From contig NZ_QYUL01000002.1 in the NCBI RefSeq assembly GCF_003590795.1, positions 1,605,001-1,669,000 on the forward strand: a stretch of DNA of 64,000 nucleotides, given 5' to 3'. Positions 30,765 to 40,691 of the stretch are shown here, piece after piece (the stretch's first letter is position 1; each line of letters opens with the position of its first letter). The position numbers were made by a program, and so were the translations under genes. Source of the DNA: Azospirillum cavernae (GTDB lineage: Bacteria > Pseudomonadota > Alphaproteobacteria > Azospirillales > Azospirillaceae). The notes under the pieces are model-generated. The model saw nothing but the letters and a program-made list of their open reading frames with translations. It did no database searches and was not told the DNA's origin.

Positions 30765-30795
30765 TTGACATCTGGGGCGGGGATCCCCGTAAAAG
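30765..30795 (+). promoter_or_regulatory. Candidate sigma-70 promoter of the DUF882 gene
   Basis: A consensus TTGACA (30765-30770) is followed 18 bases later by GTAAAA (30789-30794). The spacer contains the palindrome GGGGATCCCC. It lies about 85 bases before the chosen start of the DUF882 gene. Confidence 0.4.
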
Positions 30796-30879
30796 AGCTT
30801 TGCCCGGTGGGGCCGTATTGCGATGGCGCGATTCCTGGTGTGGGCTGGGGGTTGGCTGAATCAGGGGATACGAGACAGC

Positions 30880-31488
30880 ATGACGACCAACATGGACGCC
30901 CCGTCGATGACGGTGGCCGGCTCCGATGATTGTGCGGCGCGCCCGCTGGACCGCCGTCATCTCTTGCGGGCGGCCTTGGGCCTGACCGCCGCCGCCGCCA
31001 CGATGATGGCGCCGGAGGAATCCGAAGCCGCCATGCGGGCGCCGCCTCGCCAATTGTCTCTGGTCAATCTGCACACGGGCGAGCGCATCAGCGCTGAATA
31101 TTGGTCGAAGGGCCGTTATCAACGCGACGGGATGCGCGAGATCAACCGGGTTCTGCGCGACCATCGCACCGGCGCGGTTCACGCCATCGACCCCAAGCTG
31201 TTGGATCTGGTCCACGCGCTGGGCCGCAAGCTGGGCAGCCGTGGCCCGATCCAGATCGTGTCGGCCTACCGTTCGCCGGAAAGCAACGCCCTGCTGCGCG
31301 AGGCCGACGGCTCCGGCGTGGCGCAGAACAGCTATCACATGCAGGGCAAGGCCATTGACCTGCGGGTGCCGGGTCTGGCGATCCGCCACCTTCACCGCGC
31401 GGCCCTGAGCCTGCGCGGCGGCGGGGTCGGTTACTACCCGGAGAGCAATTTCGTCCATGTCGACGTCGGGCCGCTGCGCCACTGGTGA
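30880..31488 (+). CDS. DUF882 / YcbK-like M15-family cell-wall protein
   Basis: 202 residues from MTTNMDAPSMTV; an upstream in-frame ATG would add 19 residues. The segment LDRRHLLRAALGLTAAAA followed by ATMMAPEESEAA resembles a twin-arginine signal, so export in folded form is likely. The catalytic domain shows VSAYRSPESNALLRE, SYHMQGKAIDLRVPG and NFVHVDVGPLRHW, giving the His-Asp-His zinc ligands of M15/DUF882 proteins. These act on peptidoglycan peptides or are close relatives of such enzymes. A strong terminator follows. Confidence 0.9.
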   Translation: MTTNMDAPSMTVAGSDDCAARPLDRRHLLRAALGLTAAAATMMAPEESEAAMRAPPRQLSLVNLHTGERISAEYWSKGRYQRDGMREINRVLRDHRTGAVHAIDPKLLDLVHALGRKLGSRGPIQIVSAYRSPESNALLREADGSGVAQNSYHMQGKAIDLRVPGLAIRHLHRAALSLRGGGVGYYPESNFVHVDVGPLRHW

Positions 31489-31532
31489 GGCGACGCGGCG
31501 CGATCCAGCGCTTTTGAGAACACAGAGTGTCG

Positions 31533-31567
31533 GGCGGCGAATCCATAACGGATTCGCCGCCTTTTTC
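31533..31567 (+). terminator. Rho-independent terminator after the DUF882 gene
   Basis: GGCGGCGAATCC (31533-31544) pairs perfectly with 31550-31561 over a 5-base loop and is followed by TTTTTC. Confidence 0.92.
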
Positions 31568-31836
31568 ATGCCCGCGCGGTGGGGACGGATCGGCTCTCCG
31601 TCGGCGGCGCGCATTTTCAAAAACATGTTGCCTGCGGGATGGATACCGCCATAAATTCCTAAAAAGGCGATGGTCGAAGGACCAAATGCCGATCAAGATC
31701 CCGCGACCGACCGGCCCAACCGGATAACCAGCCCGGCGCGCGGCGTCTCACGCCCCCTTTCCCAATGGAACGCCCACCCGAGTCGGCGCCGCTGTCGCGC
31801 GCCGTCGCAGGCTTCCCATGTCCCAAGGAGATTTCT
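31568..31836 (+). promoter_or_regulatory. Leader region of the collagen/LamG gene
   Basis: No gene. The last ~55 bases (from AGTCGGCGCC at 31781 to AAGGAG at 31825-31830) match the leader of the second collagen-like gene (36619-36666) in order and spacing, so the duplication included the 5' untranslated region. AT-rich segments around 31610-31680 are the probable promoter zone. Confidence 0.5.
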
Positions 31837-34800
31837 GTGAGCAACAACGGCATTACTTTGGTTGGCCTGCCTGTGGCGGCCAACGGCCTGCTCAGCGCCC
31901 GGTCCTCGGTCAGCACCGTCGCCATTGGCGCGGGCGTCAAGCTGCTGATGGTCGACACCGGCAAGGGCTTTGAACCCTCCATGTGGGTGGTCGCCAGCGA
32001 CGCCGCCAACCCGGCCAACTCCATGGCCGGTTCGGTGGTCGATTACAACCCGTCGAGCGGCGCTCTGACCATCCAGGTGGTCGATGCGCGCGGCGGCGGC
32101 ACGCCCGCGTCCTGGATGATCGCCGTCAGCGGCCAGACCGGCCTGACCGGCCCGCAGGGAATCCAGGGCGAGGTTGGTCCGCAAGGCCCGCAAGGCGTCA
32201 TCGGCCCGGTTGGTCCGCAGGGCGACAAGGGCGACACAGGGGTGCAGGGTCCGGTTGGCCTGACGGGTCCGCAAGGTCCGCAGGGCGTCCAGGGTCCTCA
32301 GGGTGACAAGGGCGACACCGGGGCGCAGGGTCCGGTTGGCGCGACGGGTGCGGAAGGTCCGCAGGGCGTCCAGGGTCCGCAGGGCGACAAGGGCGACACT
32401 GGGGCGCAGGGTCCGATTGGCGCGACGGGTCCGCAAGGCCCGCAGGGCGTCCAGGGTCCGCCGGGCGACCAGGGCGACACCGGGGCGCAGGGTCCGATTG
32501 GTCTGACGGGTCCGCAAGGTCCGCAGGGCGTCCAGGGTCCGCAGGGCGACAAGGGCGACACTGGGGCGCAGGGTCCGGTTGGTCTGACGGGCGCGGAAGG
32601 TCCACAGGGTGTCCAGGGTCCGGTCGGCGCCACGGGTCCGCAGGGGCCGGGGGTGGTCTGGGCCGGGAATTCCGGCGGCGTCGCCAACGCGCCGACTCTG
32701 ACGCCGACCCCGGCCTTGAGCGGCCTGACCGGCAACCCTTCCTATGAGTTCATCGCCACGGTCAGCAACAGCGGCCCCGTCACCCTGAACGTGTCGGGGA
32801 CCGGCGCGGTCGCTCTGCGCAAGGCGAACGGCGCGGTGCTGAGCGGCGGCGAACTCCAGGCCGGGACGAAATACGCCGTCACCTATGACGGCGCCGTCTG
32901 GCGGCTGGCCGGTGGCGACGCGTCGGTTCTGCAAACCGCGCCGACCTATGCGGCGTCGGGCGCGACCACCACGGTGACGGGCGAATTGGTGCTGGCGGCC
33001 TACGAACAGATCGCCGGTCAGACCTTCAACCTCAATTACAACACGCGCGCCAATTACGCCGAGCAGGACGCCGCGAACGGCACCGACGCGACCGGCGGCG
33101 CCTTTGCCCTGCACAACGTCGCGGGCGGGACGGTTGACGCCAACACCAAGCTGCTGATCCACGCCGACAGCCCGAACGGCTCGACCGAGATCATCGACGA
33201 ACGCGGCATCACCCCATTCGGGACGCACTGCGCCTATTTCGATGGGACGGCGTATTTCAAGGTTCCGTCCAGCAACAAGGTGGCGTTTGGGGCGACCCAG
33301 AATTTCACGGTTGAACTCTGGATGAACACGCCGACGCTTGCCGACGCCATTCCTTTCGATGCAAGAAACTCTGGTTCCGAGGTGGGGCCGGCTATTACGA
33401 TCACCGCCAACGGAGCGATCTCTTTCCGCTTCGCTTCGGCGCCCGCCGTTTTTTCGGCTGCTGGGGTGATCGTCGCCGGAGCGTGGCATCATATGGCTCT
33501 GGTCCGCAATGGAACGCTCATCAGCCTCTATGTGAATGGCGTGTCGGTCGCCTCAACGACGACCGCCTACACGGTGGCGAATGGTCCGATGTTGATCGGT
33601 GCGGCGTGGGACCTGACGAACAAATTCACGGGTTGGATCGACCAACTTCGCGTGTCCAACACCGCGCGTTACACGGCGGGTTTCATGGTTCCGACCGCTG
33701 AGTTCGTGACGGACGCCAACACGGTCCATCTGTTCCAGTTCAACGACGGCCACGGCAGTCAGTTCATCCGTGACAGCAGCAAGTCTGGACATGAAATGGC
33801 CGTTTCTGGCGCGTCGTCTCTGACAAATGCGCGGGCCAAATTTGGAGCCACATCGCTCAATTGCACGGGCGGCGGCGCTCCCGGTGGCGGCGTCATTGTC
33901 GCGAACTCAAAATCCCACGCGGATTTCAATATGGGGAGTGATGATTTCTCCGTAGATTTGTGGTTTTACGCCACGAATTTTGCCAATGCCGCATTGTTTT
34001 CGTACGGAAACACGGCGGTAAATTATTACCTTGGCGTTGAGATCACCAGTGGCGGCGGCGTTACGGTTGCCGCCTCGACGAACAACACGTCATGGAATGT
34101 CTCGGATCCAAGTGTCTCGCGGGCGACCTACGCGCTGAACACATGGACGCACATCGCGATGACTCGCAGTGGTTCCAATCTGCATCTGTTCGTCAACGGG
34201 GTTCTTGCCGTCACGTTCTCGGGTGTGACGGGAAGCCTGTTCAACGGGACCACGGCATGCTTCAATATTGCCCGCTATTCTGGTTCAAGCACCTTCGTCG
34301 GTCAAATGGACGAATTCCGCATCAAGCGCGGCCAAGCGGCCTGGATCTCCAACTTCACTCCGTCGGCCAGCCCTTACGAGACCGACGACGCGACCATCCT
34401 GCTGTGCCATTTCGACGGCGCCGACGGCGACGTGGTGACGTTGGACAGCAGCGAGAGCAGCTATGGGACCAACGCCTTTGGCGATACGACGAACCCGGCG
34501 CTGACCTTTGCCGGATCGGCGGCGCTGGACACGACCTACACCCGTGGCGGCAACAGCACGTCCTTGAAGCTGAACGGTTCGAGCCAATACGCCAGCGTTT
34601 CGTTCGCCACGCCAAGCGCCGGACACCCGATTTATTTCGGGATTGGGGAACAATACTGCATCGAAGCATGGGTGTATGTCTCTTCGTTCACCGGAATCCC
34701 TGTTGTGTTTAACATTGTTGGTGCGAGCAATGGGACCGAGGGAAACCCACATCTTTGGTACGATACAATCAGAAGTTCTTGGATTTATGCCGTCAACACG

Positions 34801-36330
34801 TCGGCAACCACTGTCGCGCAGTCTGCCACCACTACTGCTACCGGCTGGGTTCATCTCGCTGTTGTTCGTGATGGGCGCGGATATGTGGTTTACGTCAATG
34901 GTGTTGGTTCTGCTCCAGCCAATCCTACAACCAACATCTCGTATACAAGCGAATCCTACAATCTCTTCATCGGTGCCTATCACGGGTCTTTAAATTACCT
35001 CAACGGCGCCATCGACTCTTTCCGCATCACCCACGGCAAGCCTCGCTACACCGCCAATTTCACGCCCGGCAATTTGACGCAGGATGACGACACGGCGCTG
35101 TTGTGGGTGTTCAACGGCGCGCCGGGGCAGAAATGGGTGAAGGAACTCAGCAAGAACACGGCGTTGATCCAGAGCGTGAACGCGCGCACGGTGAAGGATG
35201 GCGTTTACATTCCGGCGCCGGGCAACGGTCTTTCCATATCAACGGCGCAATTCGCTTTTGGTTCTGGATCGCTGGCGGCCAACGGATCGGCCCAGTATCT
35301 GGACATTCCGTCCGCGACCGTCGCCTCGGCGTTCACCGGGAACTTCACCGTTGACTTCAAGGTCCGCTTCGCCTCGCTGGGGGGAGGCAATCACGTCAGC
35401 ATGGTGACGAAAGGCTCAACGAGCCTGGCAAACATGACCATCCAGATCCAGACGATTCCAACAAGCAACGCGTTCCGCTTCACCCTTTACAACACGTCGG
35501 GGACCCCTGTTTCCGCTGTGAGCGCCACCACAGCGGTGGTCAACACATGGTATCATGTCGCCGCTGTTTTGAACGGCGGCGCCATGCTTCTGTTCATCAA
35601 CGGGGTCTTGGAAGGGACGACGCCCATGAGCGGCGTTGTGGGCGCAAACGCCAATCCATTGACCGTCGGAAGTTTTTGGAACGGGTCTGAGCGTTCTGAG
35701 TTCTTCAACGGCTACATCGACGAACTGCGCGTCTCCAACACCGCCCGCTGGACCGCCAATTTCACGCCGTCGACTGGTCCCTATTCCAGTGAGCAAAATT
35801 ACGTCACCGGCCCCTATTGGGTCGCGACCAAGCCGGGGGCTTCGGCGCTGGATCTGTCGGCCTTCTCCAGCATTGACGGCGCGGCCTTCTCCGGCGCGAC
35901 GCCGCCGGGCACCACGCTGAGGTTCCTGGCCTCGTTCGACGGTTACGCCTCGCCCTTGGCGCGGTGGAACGGTTCGGCCTGGGTGTCGTCGGGCTACGCC
36001 ATGACCTGGGACGGCTCGACCTTGACCACCACCGCCACGGCGGCGCAGTTGAACGGGGTGGGCAACAGTTGGGCGGAGCTTCAGGCCGGTCTGCTGGCGT
36101 GGAGCGACGTGATGGGCGGCACGGTGAACATCGTCGCGGTGCTGAGCACGTCGAATCCGTCCTTCACCCCGTCGCTCGACAACATCGCGGTGACGATGGA
36201 CGAGTATGTGATGATGACGCCCGGCGTCGATTACAGCGTCCGCCGCAAAAAGTCGGCTGGCGCGCAGACCCTGACCCTGACGCGGGTCAAGAGCGGCGGC
36301 GCCAACCAGGTGGTGGCCTACATCCCCTAA
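31837..36330 (+). CDS. Collagen-like protein with four tandem LamG-type domains
   Basis: 1497 residues from a GTG seven bases after AAGGAG. Layout: a ~97-residue N-terminal domain shared with the next gene ([35 protein letters not shown]); about 58 Gly-X-Y triplets (residues ~98-272); a fibre-like linker (~273-428); four concanavalin-like LamG modules (~429-623, 624-848, 848-1081, 1083-1321), each ending in a motif such as [14 protein letters not shown] or [14 protein letters not shown]; and a ~175-residue C-terminal domain. There is no signal peptide. It looks like an elongated trimeric fibre that binds ligands, of a type frequent in phage tails and bacterial surface appendages. Confidence 0.85.
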   Translation: MSNNGITLVGLPVAANGLLSARSSVSTVAIGAGVKLLMVDTGKGFEPSMWVVASDAANPANSMAGSVVDYNPSSGALTIQVVDARGGGTPASWMIAVSGQTGLTGPQGIQGEVGPQGPQGVIGPVGPQGDKGDTGVQGPVGLTGPQGPQGVQGPQGDKGDTGAQGPVGATGAEGPQGVQGPQGDKGDTGAQGPIGATGPQGPQGVQGPPGDQGDTGAQGPIGLTGPQGPQGVQGPQGDKGDTGAQGPVGLTGAEGPQGVQGPVGATGPQGPGVVWAGNSGGVANAPTLTPTPALSGLTGNPSYEFIATVSNSGPVTLNVSGTGAVALRKANGAVLSGGELQAGTKYAVTYDGAVWRLAGGDASVLQTAPTYAASGATTTVTGELVLAAYEQIAGQTFNLNYNTRANYAEQDAANGTDATGGAFALHNVAGGTVDANTKLLIHADSPNGSTEIIDERGITPFGTHCAYFDGTAYFKVPSSNKVAFGATQNFTVELWMNTPTLADAIPFDARNSGSEVGPAITITANGAISFRFASAPAVFSAAGVIVAGAWHHMALVRNGTLISLYVNGVSVASTTTAYTVANGPMLIGAAWDLTNKFTGWIDQLRVSNTARYTAGFMVPTAEFVTDANTVHLFQFNDGHGSQFIRDSSKSGHEMAVSGASSLTNARAKFGATSLNCTGGGAPGGGVIVANSKSHADFNMGSDDFSVDLWFYATNFANAALFSYGNTAVNYYLGVEITSGGGVTVAASTNNTSWNVSDPSVSRATYALNTWTHIAMTRSGSNLHLFVNGVLAVTFSGVTGSLFNGTTACFNIARYSGSSTFVGQMDEFRIKRGQAAWISNFTPSASPYETDDATILLCHFDGADGDVVTLDSSESSYGTNAFGDTTNPALTFAGSAALDTTYTRGGNSTSLKLNGSSQYASVSFATPSAGHPIYFGIGEQYCIEAWVYVSSFTGIPVVFNIVGASNGTEGNPHLWYDTIRSSWIYAVNTSATTVAQSATTTATGWVHLAVVRDGRGYVVYVNGVGSAPANPTTNISYTSESYNLFIGAYHGSLNYLNGAIDSFRITHGKPRYTANFTPGNLTQDDDTALLWVFNGAPGQKWVKELSKNTALIQSVNARTVKDGVYIPAPGNGLSISTAQFAFGSGSLAANGSAQYLDIPSATVASAFTGNFTVDFKVRFASLGGGNHVSMVTKGSTSLANMTIQIQTIPTSNAFRFTLYNTSGTPVSAVSATTAVVNTWYHVAAVLNGGAMLLFINGVLEGTTPMSGVVGANANPLTVGSFWNGSERSEFFNGYIDELRVSNTARWTANFTPSTGPYSSEQNYVTGPYWVATKPGASALDLSAFSSIDGAAFSGATPPGTTLRFLASFDGYASPLARWNGSAWVSSGYAMTWDGSTLTTTATAAQLNGVGNSWAELQAGLLAWSDVMGGTVNIVAVLSTSNPSFTPSLDNIAVTMDEYVMMTPGVDYSVRRKKSAGAQTLTLTRVKSGGANQVVAYIP
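32221..32625 (+). repeat. Five 81-bp tandem repeats encoding collagen triplets
   Basis: Five in-frame units of exactly 81 bases (27 residues, 9 triplets), starting at 32221, 32302, 32383, 32464 and 32545. Each begins GGxGACxAGGGCGACAC and encodes GD(K/Q)GDTGxQGPxGxTGxxG then PQGVQGPx. Near-identity makes expansion or contraction by slippage likely. Confidence 0.9.
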
Positions 36331-36360
36331 CCCTGGCTGAACCCTTCGCGGATTGAAAAC

Positions 36361-36397
36361 AAGGCCGGTGGGCGCGCGACGCGTCCATCGGCCTTTG
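36361..36397 (+). terminator. Terminator after the collagen/LamG gene
   Basis: A long hairpin, 36361-36376 pairing with 36380-36395 over a 3-base loop with two wobble or mismatched pairs, followed by TTTGTTCTGTT. Almost the same stem recurs after the third gene of the cassette at 39420-39457. Confidence 0.75.
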
Positions 36398-36672
36398 TTC
36401 TGTTCCGCAAAAGGGGCAGACGAAACCTGCGTGTCCAGGTTGGCGCGGGTTTTTTCAAAAACCCCGTGCCGCCGCCGCAAATAAAGAATATAATCCCATT
36501 ATTGCGAGTGTCGAAGGCTCCAAAACCTTCGGCACTTGCAACGAAGCGGCTGAATCGGGCGACGGAACCGATCTGTGGCCCGCCACATCCCCCCATTTTT
36601 TCGATGAAACGGCCTTCCAGTCGGCGCCTTCGCGCGCCGCCGCAGAGGGGCCATGTTCAAAAGGAGAGAACA
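36398..36672 (+). promoter_or_regulatory. Leader of the second collagen-like gene
   Basis: No gene. It contains an AT-rich stretch (AATAAAGAATATAATCCC around 36480-36497) suited to a promoter, a hairpin (CGAAGG...CCTTCG near 36513-36532), and the leader segment shared with the paralogue ending in AAGGAG at 36661-36666. Confidence 0.5.
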
Positions 36673-37863
36673 GTGAGCAAGAACGCAATTACGCTGCTTG
36701 GTCTGCCGGTGAAGGTCAATGGCCTGCTCAGCTCCGAGTCCGCGACCCATACGGTGGCGATCGGCGTCGGCACCAAGGCTCTGGTGATCGACACGGAAAT
36801 GGGCTTTGAGCCGTCGATGTGGGTGCTTGCCACCGACGCGGCCAACCCGGCCAACGCGATGGCGGGCATCGTGGTCGATTACAACCCCTTGAGCGGCGCC
36901 CTGACCTTCGACGTGATGGAGACCTATGGCGGCGGAACCCCGTCCGCGTGGCATGTCGTCCTCAGCGGCCCAACCGGCATCACCGGCCAGCAGGGCGTGA
37001 AGGGCGACACCGGCGCGCAGGGGCCGATTGGTCCGACGGGCGCTCAGGGTCCTCAGGGCTTGCAGGGCGACACTGGCGCGCAGGGGCCGATTGGTCTGAC
37101 GGGCGTTCAGGGTCCTCAGGGCGTTCAGGGTGACAAGGGCGACACCGGCGCGCAGGGGCCGATTGGTCTGACGGGCGCTCAAGGTCCTCAGGGTGTTCAG
37201 GGCGACAAGGGCGACACCGGCGCGCAGGGGCCGATTGGTCTGACGGGCGCTCAGGGTCCTCAGGGCGTTCAGGGCGACACCGGCGCGCAGGGTTCGATTG
37301 GTCTGACGGGCGCCGAAGGCCCACAGGGCGTTCAGGGGCCGACGGGACTGCAAGGGCCGGTTGGGCCGAGTGGGACGACCGATTGGGCGGGCATCACCAA
37401 CAAGCCCACGACCTTCACCCCATCGGTCCACACCCACACGGTGTCGGACACGACCGGCCTGCAAGAGGCTCTGGACGGCAAAGCGTCGCTGGCGGGCAAC
37501 CAGTTCACCGGCGATCAGAATCTGGGCGGCAACGCGGCCTACAACGGCGCGTTGAAGGCGGTGACGCCGTCCTTGAACACCAGCCTCACCCCCAACGAAC
37601 TGACGGTGGATTTCCGCACCGGCCATCAGGCGACCCACAGCGTCACCGGCGACCGCAAGATCATTCCGGTTTTCCCGGCCAATGGCGGCGTCGGCATCCT
37701 CGACCTGACCAACGCGGGCGGCTACGCCATCACGTTTTCGGCGGGCAAGAAAACGGCGGGCGGCGCGGCGCTGTCCCTCACCACGTCGGGTCTTGATCGG
37801 TTGATCTTCATCGGCACGGACGCGAACTATGAAGTCATCCTGCGCAAGGACATCAAGGCATGA
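36673..37863 (+). CDS. Collagen-like fibre protein, paralogue of the LamG protein
   Basis: 396 residues from a GTG seven bases after AAGGAG. Residues 1-97 are clearly homologous to the N terminus of the 31837 protein (ITLLGLPVKVNGLLSS, FEPSMWVLATDAANPANAM, GGGTPSAWHVVLSG). Residues ~98-233 are Gly-X-Y triplets. The C-terminal part contains WAGITNKPTTFTPSVHTH, then LQEALDGKA, a short repeat typical of phage tail fibres, and a beta-rich end (DFRTGHQATHSVTGDRKI). No signal peptide. Its stop overlaps the next start (ATGA), so the two proteins are made together. Confidence 0.85.
   Translation: MSKNAITLLGLPVKVNGLLSSESATHTVAIGVGTKALVIDTEMGFEPSMWVLATDAANPANAMAGIVVDYNPLSGALTFDVMETYGGGTPSAWHVVLSGPTGITGQQGVKGDTGAQGPIGPTGAQGPQGLQGDTGAQGPIGLTGVQGPQGVQGDKGDTGAQGPIGLTGAQGPQGVQGDKGDTGAQGPIGLTGAQGPQGVQGDTGAQGSIGLTGAEGPQGVQGPTGLQGPVGPSGTTDWAGITNKPTTFTPSVHTHTVSDTTGLQEALDGKASLAGNQFTGDQNLGGNAAYNGALKAVTPSLNTSLTPNELTVDFRTGHQATHSVTGDRKIIPVFPANGGVGILDLTNAGGYAITFSAGKKTAGGAALSLTTSGLDRLIFIGTDANYEVILRKDIKA
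37003..37335 (+). repeat. Tandem 63/72-bp repeats encoding collagen triplets
   Basis: Five units starting at 37003, 37066, 37129, 37201 and 37273, of 63, 63, 72, 72 and 63 bases. The 72-base form carries one extra codon triplet, GDK. The encoded core is [19 protein letters not shown] plus VQ, similar to but shorter than the 27-residue unit of the upstream paralogue. Confidence 0.88.
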
Positions 37864-39374
37864 TGCAGATTGACATGATCCTTTCGCAGGTGACGGGGTC
37901 CGATGCGCGGGGCCTTGTCATCCCGACGGCGTGGAATCCCTTGGACAAGGGATCCGATGTCACGCTGTCGAATGCGAATTTAACGGTCAACACGACCAAT
38001 GGCCCGTATGACGCGAGTTGCTACGTCAGATCCGTCGCTTCGGTTTCTGCCAGCACGGCTACAGGGTATTACTGGGAAGTGCGTTGCAATGACGCCACAA
38101 ACAGTGAAACCTTCGGCGTCGCCACGTCGGCTTGGGCTGGCGCTCACAGCGGAAGCGGATTCTGGGGCGCTCGCCGCACCATCGGTTCCGAGATCTACCG
38201 ATGTGGCAGCGGGATCAGCATCGACAATGTGGCGTCGGCGGTCAAGCAAGTCGGTGATGTCTATCAGTTCGCCTTGAAGAACGGTTGTCTTCATGTCGGG
38301 TTGAACGGGGTCTGGATTGGCGCAAGCGATCCAGTGGCAAACACGGCTCCTCTCTGGTCTGGGATCACAGGCAGCGTGTATGCGGCGGTCACGGACCATG
38401 ACAACTCGAGCAGCACGAATGTGACGGCCAACTTCGGCGCTTCGGCGTTCGTTTACCCGATTCCGACGGGATACACCGCAGGCTTTGGCGTCTTGCAGGG
38501 GGTTTTCGCGACGACCCTCTACACCGGCAACGGCAGCGCGCAGAATATCCTGAACGGTGTGGATTTGCTGGGAAGCGGTGGCCTTGTCGTGACCAAGGCC
38601 CGCAGCAACGCGGCCAACGCGTCTGTGTGGATCGACACGGCGCGCGGTGGATCAAGCACCCTGTTCAGCAATTCGCAGAGTGCGGCCGCGACTGACGGCG
38701 CAGCCATCACTGGGTTCACGGGTGATGGGTACAGCGTCGGCGGCGCGTCGAGCCTCAACGCGGCGAGCGACAGCTTGGTGAGTTGGGCGTTCCGTCAGTC
38801 GCCGCGCTTCTTCAAGCCGGTGGTGGTGAACCACACGAACGGCACGGCGTCTGTGGTTGATTTGTCGTCCCTTGGCACGGTCGGCATGACGATCACAAAA
38901 ACAACGACCAAGACAAACCACTGGTGGGTCAATCATCGGAGTTTCCCGGCGACGGGTTTTGCGAGCTTGGACACCAGCGGCGGGGTTCAGGCCGGCGACA
39001 CCTGGACTTTGGGGGCCAACTCCCTCACCATCTCGGCGGACTCGGAGACCCAAACCTACATCGTCTACGCCTTCGGGCATGACGTTGCGGAGGATGGTCA
39101 AATCCAATGTGGCGTCTACACCGAAGGCTCGTCGGATGTGAATGTCGCGCTTGGGTGGCCGGCTCAGTTCGTGTTGACAAAGCCGAAAGACGCTTCCGGA
39201 AATTGGTGGGTTGTGGACACCGCGCGTGGCTTTGACAAAGGCTTGCGGCTGAACACGACGGATGCTGATGTGTCAGCGGCCTACTACGCTCAGCACAGCA
39301 ATGGCTTTACGGCCAAGGCTGGGAATTTCGGCGCCAACACGCAGATTGTCTATATGGCGATCCGCGCTTCGTGA
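37860..39374 (+). CDS. SPRY-like / DUF7483-like phage structural-type protein
   Basis: 504 residues. The N-terminal ~200 residues resemble a SPRY/concanavalin fold (GYYWEVRCNDATNSETFGVAT, VYQFALKNGCLHVGLNGVWIG). Residues ~210-500 contain two copies of a module found in marine phage structural proteins: GGLVVTKARSNAANASVWIDTARG and FVLTKPKDASGNWWVVDTARG, each with the (I/V)DTARG motif. No signal peptide or membrane segment. It is translationally coupled to the collagen-like gene. No other phage gene lies nearby, so this is either a phage remnant or a domesticated surface or fibre cassette. Confidence 0.75.
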   Translation: MMQIDMILSQVTGSDARGLVIPTAWNPLDKGSDVTLSNANLTVNTTNGPYDASCYVRSVASVSASTATGYYWEVRCNDATNSETFGVATSAWAGAHSGSGFWGARRTIGSEIYRCGSGISIDNVASAVKQVGDVYQFALKNGCLHVGLNGVWIGASDPVANTAPLWSGITGSVYAAVTDHDNSSSTNVTANFGASAFVYPIPTGYTAGFGVLQGVFATTLYTGNGSAQNILNGVDLLGSGGLVVTKARSNAANASVWIDTARGGSSTLFSNSQSAAATDGAAITGFTGDGYSVGGASSLNAASDSLVSWAFRQSPRFFKPVVVNHTNGTASVVDLSSLGTVGMTITKTTTKTNHWWVNHRSFPATGFASLDTSGGVQAGDTWTLGANSLTISADSETQTYIVYAFGHDVAEDGQIQCGVYTEGSSDVNVALGWPAQFVLTKPKDASGNWWVVDTARGFDKGLRLNTTDADVSAAYYAQHSNGFTAKAGNFGANTQIVYMAIRAS

Positions 39375-39419
39375 TGACTGTCTCTTGTGAAGCCTCAGGG
39401 CATCACAAGGACGGAAGAA

Positions 39420-39457
39420 AGGCCGATGGGCGCGCGACGCGTCCATCGGCTTTTTTC
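39420..39457 (+). terminator. Terminator at the end of the fibre cassette
   Basis: GCCGATGGGCGCG (39422-39434) pairs with 39438-39450 over CGA with a single G-U pair, then TTTTTT. Near duplicate of the hairpin at 36361. Confidence 0.92.
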
Positions 39458-39482
39458 GTGATTGATGGTCAGAACGCAGGGG

Positions 39483-39941
39483 TCAAACCCGCACTGCCAG
39501 ACTGGCGCGGGTCGGCGCCAGCAGGTTGGCGACCAGGGTTTGCACCACCTCGTCTTTTTGATTCAGCGTGACGATCCGCACGCGGGCCACGCCGTTTTCG
39601 GGGCGTTTGGCCGACAACCGGGTCTCCAGAATCTCGCCCTCGATCCGCAACTGGTCGCCGGGGCGGGTTGGTTTTGGCCAGGTGACGGTGTCCACCCCCA
39701 TGCCGATGTAGCCGCCGGCCAGCTTGGCGTCGCTGGTGACGATCATCCGCATCGTCAGGCTGGCGGTGTGCCAGCCGCTGGCCGCCAAGCCGCCGAACAG
39801 GGTGGCTTTCGCCGCCGCCGGGTCCAGATGGAAGGGCTGGGGATCGAACTGACCGGCGAAGCCGATGATCTCCTCCTCGCTGACGGTCAGCGGTCCGCCG
39901 GTGAAGCGGTCCCCCACGCTCAGATCGTCGAAATAGCGCAT
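39483..39941 (-). CDS. MaoC-family (R)-hydratase-like protein
   Basis: 152 residues, a single hotdog domain. It shows the MaoC pattern: YFDDLSVGDRF at the start, the active-site stretch FAGQFDPQPFHLDPAAA with Asp and His of the hydratase motif, and GLAASGWHTASLTMRM. Family members hydrate trans-2-enoyl-CoA, but several act on other CoA esters, so the substrate is open. It is divergent from a TetR regulator with operator-like boxes between. Confidence 0.9.
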   Translation of the reverse strand: MRYFDDLSVGDRFTGGPLTVSEEEIIGFAGQFDPQPFHLDPAAAKATLFGGLAASGWHTASLTMRMIVTSDAKLAGGYIGMGVDTVTWPKPTRPGDQLRIEGEILETRLSAKRPENGVARVRIVTLNQKDEVVQTLVANLLAPTRASLAVRV

Positions 39942-39980
39942 CCCCCTGGTTCCTTTCGGCGCGGTTGGCGGTTATGGTGG

Positions 39981-40024
39981 AGACCGTTCTGTCTCATAAG
40001 CGCAGGATAGAGACAGGTCTGTAT
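39981..40024. promoter_or_regulatory. Twin TetR-type operator boxes between maoC-like gene and tetR
   Basis: AGACCGTTCTGTCT (39981-39994) and AGACAGGTCTGTAT (40011-40024) are each near-palindromes of the form AGACnGnnCnGTCT, one mismatch apart. Their centres are 30 bases apart, about three helical turns, so two dimers would sit on one face. They occupy the gap between divergent starts at 39941 and 40070. Confidence 0.65.
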
Positions 40025-40069
40025 CATTGTCAATCCACCGATTCCGGGGGATGGTCAAACGGGTGGGGC

Positions 40070-40672
40070 ATGGACGAGAAGACGCCGAGGATGGCGGAAC
40101 CGCGCAAATCAGCGCGCGAGCGCATTTTGGACGCGGCGGCGGAGCTGTTTTACCGCGAGGGCATCCGCGCGGTCGGCATCGACACCGTCATCGCCCAATC
40201 CGGCGTCGCCAAGATGAGCCTCTACCGCAATTTCGCGTCCAAGGATGATCTGGTCTGCGCCTATCTGGAACGCAGCGCGCAGGCGCACGCCCGTTGGTGG
40301 GACCGGATGGCGGCGCGCCATCCCGACGATCCGAAAGGGCTGTTGAAGGGGCTGTTCGTCGCGCTCAGCCATTGGATCGCCCACCCGGAGTTTCAGGGCT
40401 GCCCCTTCACCAACGCGGCGGCGGAATTGCGCGACCCGGCCAACCCGGCGCGCGCGCTGGCTCTGGCGCAAAAGCGGGCGGTGCGCGAACGGTTGCGCGC
40501 GCTGGCGGCGGCGGCGGGGGCGGCGGACCCCGACCGTCTGGCCGCGCATCTTCAGGTGTTGATGGAGGGGGCCTATTCGGCGGGGCAAACGCTGGGCGTC
40601 GATGGCGACGTCGGCGCGGTGGCGTCGGCGGCGGCGGCGCTGATTGACGCGGCCTGCGGCGAGAGCGCCTGA
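40070..40672 (+). CDS. TetR-family transcriptional regulator
   Basis: 200 residues from MDEKTPRMAEPRKSARERI. The N-terminal HTH is canonical: RILDAAAELFYREGIRAVGIDTVIA, then SGVAKMSLYRNFASKDDLV. The C-terminal ligand domain includes GCPFTNAAAEL and HLQVLMEGAYSAG. TetR proteins of this subgroup repress a neighbouring divergent gene until a small ligand binds; here that is the MaoC-like gene. The ligand is unknown. Confidence 0.92.
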   Translation: MDEKTPRMAEPRKSARERILDAAAELFYREGIRAVGIDTVIAQSGVAKMSLYRNFASKDDLVCAYLERSAQAHARWWDRMAARHPDDPKGLLKGLFVALSHWIAHPEFQGCPFTNAAAELRDPANPARALALAQKRAVRERLRALAAAAGAADPDRLAAHLQVLMEGAYSAGQTLGVDGDVGAVASAAAALIDAACGESA

Positions 40673-40691
40673 CCCGTCGGGATGGCGCTGT

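Noticed and set aside
30538..30768. Small plus-strand gene upstream of the DUF882 gene
   Set aside because: No ribosome-binding site, no conserved-looking sequence, and it overlaps the likely promoter.
32221..37335. Regularly spaced repeats that could be read as a CRISPR array
   Set aside because: They are in frame, encode Gly-X-Y triplets, have no unique spacers and no cas genes nearby.
31837..39374. Prophage or diversity-generating retroelement
   Set aside because: Only fibre-like genes are present; no integrase, capsid, terminase, reverse transcriptase or template repeat was found.
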